Shown here one piece after another: positions 33,098-38,273 of a DNA stretch of 38,273 nucleotides. This DNA is from an uncultured Bacteroides sp. GTDB lineage: Bacteria > Bacteroidota > Bacteroidia > Bacteroidales > Bacteroidaceae. The stretch covers positions 1-38,273 of the forward strand of contig NZ_CAJLKP010000058.1 of NCBI RefSeq assembly GCF_905207245.1, written 5' to 3'. Made by a program: the position numbers and the translations under genes. Within the stretch, counting starts at the first letter, position 1, and each line of letters starts with the position of its first letter. The notes beneath the pieces are model-generated. The model saw only the letters and a list, made by a program, of their open reading frames with translations, made no database searches and was not told where the DNA came from.

Positions 33098-34573
33098 ATG
33101 GAACATCAACTGACGATTTACAACACCTTAGATAGGAAAAAGGAGTTATTCGTGCCTTTGCACGCTCCACACGTAGGGATGTATGTCTGCGGTCCTACCG
33201 TTTACGGTGACGCGCATCTGGGACATGCACGTCCTGCCATTACCTTCGATTTGCTTTTCCGCTACCTCACCCATCTGGGATACAAGGTGCGCTACGTGCG
33301 CAACATCACCGACGTAGGCCATCTGGAACACGATGCCGACGAAGGCGAAGATAAGATCGCAAAGAAGGCCCGTCTGGAACAGTTGGAGCCGATGGAAGTG
33401 GTGCAATACTACGTAAACCGCTACCACAAGGCTATGGAAGCGCTCAACGTACTTCCGCCCAGCATCGAGCCTCATGCTTCGGGACACATCATCGAACAGA
33501 TACAGCTTGTCAAGGAAATCCTGGACAATGGCTATGCTTACGAAAGCGAAGGTTCCGTCTACTTTGATGTAGAAAAGTATAATAAAGATTATCATTACGG
33601 AAAGTTGTCCGGACGCAATCTGGATGATGTACTGAATACCACCCGCGAACTGGACGGACAAACTGAGAAACATAATCCTGCCGACTTCGCCCTGTGGAAG
33701 CGCGCCCAACCGGAGCACATCATGCGTTGGCCCTCTCCGTGGAGCGACGGTTTCCCGGGCTGGCACTGCGAATGTACGGCTATGGGTAAGAAATATCTCG
33801 GTGAGCACTTCGATATTCACGGTGGCGGCATGGACCTAATCTTCCCTCATCACGAATGCGAAATCGCACAATCGGTAGCGTCGCAAGGCGATGATATGGT
33901 GCACTACTGGATGCACAACAATATGATTACCATCAACGGACAGAAGATGGGTAAATCCTATGGCAACTTTATCAACCTGGATGAGTTCTTCAACGGCTCG
34001 CACAAATTGCTGGCACAGGCCTACAGTCCGATGACCATCCGCTTTTTCATCCTACAGGCACACTACCGCAGCACGGTGGACTTCAGCAACGAAGCCCTGC
34101 AAGCAGCCGAAAAGGGACTGGCACGACTAATGGATGCCGTGAACGGATTGGAAAAGATTACCCCGTCCTCCAGTTCCAGCGTAAACGTTAAATCGGTGCG
34201 TGAAAACTGCTACGAGGCCATGAATGACGATTTGAACACTCCTATTGTCATCGCCCACCTCTTCGATGGTGCCCGTATGATAAACAATATCATTGCAGGC
34301 AATGACACCATCACTGCCGAAGACCTGAAAGACCTGAAAGAAACTTTCCATCTCTTCTGCTTCGACATTCTGGGACTGAAAGAAGAAAACGACTCGAACG
34401 AAGAGCGTGAAATTGCTTTCGGCAAAGTAGTGGACATGTTGCTGGAACAACGCATGAAAGCGAAAGCCAATAAGGACTGGGCTACTTCCGACCAGATTCG
34501 TGACGAGCTGACTGCTCTTGGTTTCGCCATTAAAGATACAAAAGACGGTTGTGAGTGGAAACTGAATAAGTAA
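33098..34573 (+). CDS. cysS: Cysteinyl-tRNA synthetase
   Basis: The 491-residue class I synthetase charges tRNA-Cys. The HIGH motif appears as HLGH (40-43) and KMSKS as KMGKS (283-287). The zinc ligands that discriminate cysteine are Cys31, Cys224 (GWHCECTAM), His251 and Glu255 (PHHECE). The C-terminal anticodon-binding region ends DQIRDELTALGFAIKDTKDG. Length is normal. Its TAA stop codon forms the left end of a long palindrome shared with the convergent sulfatase gene. Confidence 0.96.
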   Translation: MEHQLTIYNTLDRKKELFVPLHAPHVGMYVCGPTVYGDAHLGHARPAITFDLLFRYLTHLGYKVRYVRNITDVGHLEHDADEGEDKIAKKARLEQLEPMEVVQYYVNRYHKAMEALNVLPPSIEPHASGHIIEQIQLVKEILDNGYAYESEGSVYFDVEKYNKDYHYGKLSGRNLDDVLNTTRELDGQTEKHNPADFALWKRAQPEHIMRWPSPWSDGFPGWHCECTAMGKKYLGEHFDIHGGGMDLIFPHHECEIAQSVASQGDDMVHYWMHNNMITINGQKMGKSYGNFINLDEFFNGSHKLLAQAYSPMTIRFFILQAHYRSTVDFSNEALQAAEKGLARLMDAVNGLEKITPSSSSSVNVKSVRENCYEAMNDDLNTPIVIAHLFDGARMINNIIAGNDTITAEDLKDLKETFHLFCFDILGLKEENDSNEEREIAFGKVVDMLLEQRMKAKANKDWATSDQIRDELTALGFAIKDTKDGCEWKLNK

Positions 34574-34663
34574 ATTGAAAATTGAGAATTAAAAATTGAA
34601 AAATACTATGCAGCATGACTGCGCAGCATATTTTTCAATTTTTAATTCTCAATTTTCAATTTA
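34571..34663. terminator. Perfect 35-bp-arm palindrome between cysS and sulfatase
   Basis: Left arm 34571-34605 and right arm 34629-34663 are exact reverse complements, with a 23-nt spacer that can fold further (ATGCAG/CTGCGC). Arms are AT-rich (AATTGAGAATTAAAAATTG core). The first three bases are the cysS TAA stop and the last three are the reverse complement of the sulfatase TAA stop, so it fills the whole gap. It should terminate both transcripts. Confidence 0.9.
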
Positions 34664-36205
34664 ATAAGTTATCATGTCAGAAAGAATACGTTCCTTATAC
34701 CAGGGATCATCTATTGCTTTCAACTCTTTACCCATCTCACGACAAAGCTCTGCAACAATCTCCTGATTCTCTTCCAACGGAAGATTATTCATCTGGTAAG
34801 GGTCTTTTTCATCATCAAACAACAAAGTTTTCTTCAACTTATGGTCTTTCTTATCAATGAAGAAGGCCAAAGTATAACGTGCTGTCTTGTATCCTCTTGA
34901 CGAAGGGAAGTAAGTCTGCACTTTGCCCTCCGCATCTTTTTCTCCATCCAGATTCTGAATGTACAAAGCACCGCCTGGACGTTCAATTTCCGCCTTTTCA
35001 TCGAAGAAAAGAGGTGCCCAGTTGCGTCCCTGTACATTGGTAGGGATAGAATCGCCAAGACCACATAAGCCCAAAACCGTTGGCATGATATCGGGTGCAG
35101 ACATCAGAAGATTATCCACACGCGGCTGGATATGTCCGGGATAACGCACCAGGAACGGGATATTCATAGACTCGGAATAGGGGGAGTTCTTCGGGTCGTC
35201 CGTAAACTGGCTGCACATGGTTTCGCCATGGTCGGAAGCAAAGATAACGATTGTATTCTTATCCAGGCCCTGTTCTTTCAGCGTCTCCAGTATTTGCCCG
35301 AAAGCACGGTCCACACCGGTGACGGAAGCAAAATAATAACGGACGCTCTCCGCCTTCTCACGTTTCTTGTCCGCATTAGGACGGATGAGCAGGCTGTCCA
35401 AAGGCTGGTCTTTATACAGGTTGAAGTCCTCTTCCATACAATCGTCCAGCGAACGGTACGGGCTGTGAGGCGGATTCATGCCCACCATAATGAAGAACGG
35501 CTTCTTCGGGTCGCGTATGTTCCCCTCGTTTTTCAGATAGGAAACCACCATGCCGGATTCATGCAACGGCGACCATTCCTTCGGTTCATGGCGTTCTCCT
35601 TCTGTGTCCCAGTAATGGGGATTTTTATGCTCGTCGAATGTACCGTAAGAATACCAGTAGTTGAAACCATGACGGCGTTCTTTAGGCGTATAGGCATCCC
35701 ACGCAGGCACACGGTCTTCTACATACTGACCGGGGCGTTGCGGGTCGTTCGGCGTTGGGAAATCGGCATGCAGTTTACCAAAGTAAGCACAATCATAGCC
35801 CGATTTGCTGAACACATCGCCTATGCAGTCCACATCATCGCGCAAAGAGCTGATGGGGCGGCTTGAATTGCAATTCAAAGGTACACCGCTCTTGTTGGGA
35901 TACATACCCGTCAGTAGCATGCCACGGTGGGGGCTACTTAACGGACAGTTACTCTGAGCCGAACTCAATACCAGTGCTTCACGGGCAAAGTTATTCAGGT
36001 TGGGTGTATGCACTGGGTCGTTGCGGAAGTTCACCTTGTCGCGAAACCCGTCTTGTCCCCAGAATTCCATTGCCTGATTGCGGTACTGGTCGGGGAAGAC
36101 ATAAATAACATTTGGAAGTTGCGCCTGCTCTTCCTGCTGAGTTTTGCAGCCTTGCAGGGCAAACAGGCCCAAGCCTCCCAAAAACAAACTAAACCGATTT
36201 ATCAT
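34661..36205 (-). CDS. Lipoprotein sulfatase, serine-type S1 family
   Basis: The 514-residue arylsulfatase-fold enzyme is exported (signal ending LQGC, lipidation at Cys20). PNVIYVFPDQ holds the first metal aspartate. The active-site motif reads SNCPLSSPHRGMLLTG: the [CS]xPxR core is Ser90-Ser-Pro-His-Arg94, so the formylglycine would come from serine and require a radical-SAM (anSME) maturase encoded elsewhere. IVIFASDHGETM supplies further metal ligands. Next to GH88 it probably removes sulfate from glycosaminoglycan fragments. I recall that the B. thetaiotaomicron homologue at the equivalent place (BT_3349) is a chondroitin/dermatan endo-4-O-sulfatase; this is recall, not a comparison made here. 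Confidence 0.88.
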   Translation of the reverse strand: MINRFSLFLGGLGLFALQGCKTQQEEQAQLPNVIYVFPDQYRNQAMEFWGQDGFRDKVNFRNDPVHTPNLNNFAREALVLSSAQSNCPLSSPHRGMLLTGMYPNKSGVPLNCNSSRPISSLRDDVDCIGDVFSKSGYDCAYFGKLHADFPTPNDPQRPGQYVEDRVPAWDAYTPKERRHGFNYWYSYGTFDEHKNPHYWDTEGERHEPKEWSPLHESGMVVSYLKNEGNIRDPKKPFFIMVGMNPPHSPYRSLDDCMEEDFNLYKDQPLDSLLIRPNADKKREKAESVRYYFASVTGVDRAFGQILETLKEQGLDKNTIVIFASDHGETMCSQFTDDPKNSPYSESMNIPFLVRYPGHIQPRVDNLLMSAPDIMPTVLGLCGLGDSIPTNVQGRNWAPLFFDEKAEIERPGGALYIQNLDGEKDAEGKVQTYFPSSRGYKTARYTLAFFIDKKDHKLKKTLLFDDEKDPYQMNNLPLEENQEIVAELCREMGKELKAIDDPWYKERILSDMITY

Positions 36206-36458
36206 TTTATCTTTAGAAATTGTTTTAAAATGATAAATGAAAATTTAGCAACTTCTTTCTGATAGTCGATAGTATCTGTCATCCTGAGCGCAGTCGAAGG
36301 ATCTCTTCTCCTACTTATATAGCGCAGCTTTATGCCGAGAGAGTAGATCCTTCGACTGCGCTCAGGATGACAAATAGTCCGTATATCAATAACCTATATA
36401 ATCGCTAAATTATCATTTACACTTCAATATGTATATTAAAATAAAGTCTCTATATTCC
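36206..36458. other. Intergenic region between sulfatase and GH88
   Basis: This 253-bp gap on a shared minus-strand orientation contains only the 28-bp-arm palindrome at 36277-36372 and AT-rich flanks. No gene is seen. Confidence 0.6.
36277..36372. repeat. Perfect 28-bp-arm inverted repeat (CATCCTGAGCGCAGTCGAAG type)
   Basis: Left arm 36277-36304 and right arm 36345-36372 are exact reverse complements separated by 40 bp. The arm core CATCCTGAGCGCAGTCGAAG resembles a short sequence I remember as dispersed in many bacterial genomes, including Bacteroidetes. It has no coding capacity and could be a REP/MITE-like element or an mRNA hairpin between the GH88 and sulfatase genes. Confidence 0.9.
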
Positions 36459-37676
36459 TCAGAAGAGCTTCTTATTAGCTTCCAAGTCCCTTTTGCGCAT
36501 GATTCCTTCCAGGAAGTAGTAGTCTGCATAGTTCAACGGAACATCAATCTCGGCACCATGAGGTATACTACCTACGGAGTGCATCAGGATGAAGTTGCCA
36601 TTTGTTCCTACTTCGGCGCGATAGGTGGGAGAACCGAGGCTTTCCATTATCTTATCTGCCGTTTCCTTATAGTTCTTGCCGGGGATGTAGGTACTCAGTT
36701 CATACAAAGCGGATGCCGTACAAGCTGCTGCCGAAGCATCACGAGGTTCGTTCGGGATGTTGGGAGCATCGAAGTCCCAATACGGAATAAGGTCTTCGGG
36801 AAGGTTCGGATTATTGAAGATGAAGTTATAAATCTTCTCTGCCATATCCAGATACTTCTGGTCGTGAGTATAACGGTAACACATGGTGTATCCATAGAGT
36901 GCCCATGCTTGTCCGCGTGCCCAAGCGGATTCGTCGGCATAACCTTGTGCAGTCTGTTTCTTACGTACTTCACCGGTCACGGGGTCGTAATCCACTACAT
37001 GGTAGCAACTGTTATCAGCACGGAAATGATTCTTCATCGTTGTATCGGCATGTTTCACAGCAACATTATAATAGGTTGAATCGCCCGAAAGTTTGGATGC
37101 TTCGAACAACAGTTCCAGATTCATCATATTATCGATGATAACCGGGCATTTCCAGCCACGTTCGGCCTGCCAACCTTTATCGGCATCCCAGGATTGCAAT
37201 ACGCCTGCCGCCGGACGGAAACGGGTGGAGAGTGATTTGGCTGTTTGGATAACTACGGGTTTATATTCCTCTTTATTGGCAAAGCGATATCCGTTGAGGT
37301 AACTGCTGCCAATCATAAAGCCTACGTCATGATGCCAGGTGAGGTATTGCACAGAGTCCAGCGCTTCGGTATACTTCTCAGCCAATGGCAACCATTTTTT
37401 ATCGCCTGTCAGTTCATACGTATACCAGATATTGCCGGGGAAGAAGCCGGAGCACCAGTCATCAATGGGCACATAAACAATGCTACCGTCTTTGTTGATG
37501 GTTCTTGGGTTCAGGATTTTCCCTGATTTCTCGATAATGTCAGTCTGGATAGTTTCTTGTGCCACCGCATTATCAATATTCTCCTGGATGAAGTTGTTCT
37601 CAGCCTGCTTTTTCTGACCTGTGCAACTTGCCAAAATAAGGAGAGATACTCCCAATGTCATGAGGATTGTTTTCAT
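36459..37676 (-). CDS. GH88 unsaturated glucuronyl hydrolase
   Basis: The 405-residue exported enzyme (lipobox LASC, lipidation at Cys18) belongs to glycoside hydrolase family 88, which removes 4,5-unsaturated uronic acids left by polysaccharide lyases, with an (alpha/alpha)6 fold. Visible family blocks are DDWCSGFFPGNIWYTYELTG, LTWHHDVGFMIGSSYLNGY, DNMMNLELLFEASKLSGD with a catalytic-site Asp, and GYADESAWARGQAWALYGYT. It is upstream of the sulfatase on the same strand, so desulfation and unsaturated-uronate removal are probably linked. No polysaccharide lyase or SusC/SusD gene is in the window, so this is a satellite piece of a glycosaminoglycan system. Confidence 0.92.
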   Translation of the reverse strand: MKTILMTLGVSLLILASCTGQKKQAENNFIQENIDNAVAQETIQTDIIEKSGKILNPRTINKDGSIVYVPIDDWCSGFFPGNIWYTYELTGDKKWLPLAEKYTEALDSVQYLTWHHDVGFMIGSSYLNGYRFANKEEYKPVVIQTAKSLSTRFRPAAGVLQSWDADKGWQAERGWKCPVIIDNMMNLELLFEASKLSGDSTYYNVAVKHADTTMKNHFRADNSCYHVVDYDPVTGEVRKKQTAQGYADESAWARGQAWALYGYTMCYRYTHDQKYLDMAEKIYNFIFNNPNLPEDLIPYWDFDAPNIPNEPRDASAAACTASALYELSTYIPGKNYKETADKIMESLGSPTYRAEVGTNGNFILMHSVGSIPHGAEIDVPLNYADYYFLEGIMRKRDLEANKKLF

Positions 37677-37717
37677 AATAATGATTTGTTTATTAAAGTT
37701 TCGTATTCTTTCAGCAG

Positions 37718-37725
37718 CAAATGTA
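37718..37725 (-). promoter_or_regulatory. Bacteroides -7 box for the GH88 gene
   Basis: The minus strand reads TACATTTG, a TAnnTTTG match, 41 bp before the GH88 start codon. No clear -33 element at the usual spacing. Confidence 0.55.
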
Positions 37726-37780
37726 GCGCAGATTTACAGAAAAGACCCTCACAAATTATCCAGTAAAAGGGTAAAATTGT

Positions 37781-37788
37781 TACATTTG
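37781..37788 (+). promoter_or_regulatory. Bacteroides -7 box for the thioesterase gene
   Basis: TACATTTG, identical to the divergent GH88 box, lies 43 bp before the thioesterase ATG. Confidence 0.55.
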
Positions 37789-37831
37789 CGCATAAATCAT
37801 ACAGATTGAACTTTTTAAACCTATCAAAAAC

Positions 37832-38236
37832 ATGACTCCACAAGATTTTTTTAAGAAAGACCTCTTTGCAGAACAAACCGGTGTAGAATTGCTGGAAGTG
37901 CGCGAAGGGTATAGTAAAGCACGCCTTGTTATCACAGAGAATCATCTCAATGCAGGACATCGTACACAAGGAGGCGCTATTTTTACCCTTGCCGACTTGG
38001 CACTGGCTGCCGCAGCCAATTCGCATGGCTCATTAGCATTCTCCCTTTCTTCCAATATCACCTTTTTGCGTGCCAGTGGTCCGGGCGATACGTTGTATGC
38101 CGAAGCACGCGAACGATACATCGGACGTACTACCGGATATTATCAGATAGACATCACCAACCAAGATGGAAAGCTGATTGCTACGTTTGAGTCCAGCGTA
38201 TTCAGAAAGGGAGACTCGTTGCCGTTCAGCGTATAG
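37832..38236 (+). CDS. PaaI-type hotdog thioesterase
   Basis: The 134-residue protein is a single hotdog-fold acyl-CoA thioesterase of the PaaI/YbgC-like group. The active-site block is NHLNAGHRTQGGAIFTLAD, with Asn40, Gly47-Gly48 and Asp55; the His that often precedes the double glycine is Gln46 here. SSNITFLRASGPGDTLYAEA is the second typical strand pair. These enzymes form tetramers and hydrolyse aryl- or acyl-CoA in the cytoplasm. It has its own promoter divergent from GH88. The substrate is unknown. Confidence 0.9.
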   Translation: MTPQDFFKKDLFAEQTGVELLEVREGYSKARLVITENHLNAGHRTQGGAIFTLADLALAAAANSHGSLAFSLSSNITFLRASGPGDTLYAEARERYIGRTTGYYQIDITNQDGKLIATFESSVFRKGDSLPFSV

Positions 38237-38273
38237 AGTTACGAGTTACGAGCTACAAGCTACGAGCTACAAG
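38237..38273. repeat. 7-bp tandem repeat AGYTACR at the window edge
   Basis: Directly after the thioesterase stop come AGTTACG, AGTTACG, AGCTACA, AGCTACG and AGCTACA, then AG at the window end. The array probably continues beyond the window. Confidence 0.85.

Noticed and set aside
34571..34663. Insertion sequence ends
   Set aside because: The arms are only 23 bp apart with no transposase between them; at most a non-autonomous element.
35132..35866. Plus-strand frame of 244 codons opposite the sulfatase
   Set aside because: Antisense to the sulfatase active-site region; no plausible promoter or domain.

Overview
This window looks like a chromosomal segment of a gut Bacteroides (Bacteroidales). 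The evidence is the recurring Bacteroides promoter signature (TAnnTTTG -7 boxes, two with a TTTG -33 box 20 bp upstream), A-rich start regions without strong Shine-Dalgarno sequences, and family content typical of the group (DUF3244, DUF3078, TPR/HTH membrane regulators, lipoprotein sulfatase and GH88). It appears to be core chromosome with one AT-rich accessory-like locus. I see no rRNA, tRNA, CRISPR, transposase, integrase or phage genes.

Layout. (1) 1-5966: an MsbA-like ABC exporter (minus), a divergent LtaS-type membrane phosphotransferase, and an AAA-ATPase/PD-(D/E)XK protein. (2) 6358-18592: twelve consecutive genes that are, or resemble, glycosyltransferases (GT32-like, GT-D-like, two GT4-like, several GT2, GT8, core-2/I-branching type, Caps_synth type). 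Ten are on the plus strand and two on the minus strand; one of the minus-strand pair is a GT2 fused to a WaaP/KdkA-like kinase. There is no flippase, polymerase or initiating transferase, which fits a lipooligosaccharide (LOS) outer-core locus better than a capsule locus. (3) 18737-23079: housekeeping block of pdxB, purN (minus), acpP, fabF and rnc. (4) 23063-26388: a membrane-spanning TPR/HTH regulator, a divergent DUF3244 secreted protein, a non-coding stretch with a possible coding remnant, and a small outer-membrane barrel protein. (5) 26511-34573: pfkA, a GH3-family enzyme, a DUF3078 protein, mnmA, a lipoprotein/barrel pair and cysS. (6) 34661-37676: lipoprotein sulfatase and GH88 unsaturated glucuronyl hydrolase, a glycosaminoglycan degradation pair. 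(7) 37832-38236: a hotdog thioesterase.

How the genes fit together: acpP, fabF, the MsbA-like exporter and the glycosyltransferase locus together suggest an envelope (lipid A/LOS) neighbourhood. The sulfatase and GH88 would act in sequence on sulfated unsaturated oligosaccharides. As far as I remember, the order LOS glycosyltransferases - fabF/acpP/rnc - pfkA - cysS - sulfatase - GH88 resembles the B. thetaiotaomicron region around BT_3348-BT_3380; this is recall, not a search.

The most unusual sequence-level feature is the intergenic DNA. Many gaps, especially between convergent genes, carry their own short repeat: a GGTGTAGGCAA inverted cluster, an 11-bp tandem repeat, an 8-bp tandem repeat, a 22-bp tandem array of hairpins, a perfect 35-bp-arm palindrome running exactly from one stop codon to the opposing stop codon, a perfect 28-bp-arm palindrome, and a 7-bp tandem repeat at the window edge. 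The best candidates for new protein biology are the GT2-kinase fusion and the GT-D-like protein in the glycosyltransferase locus.
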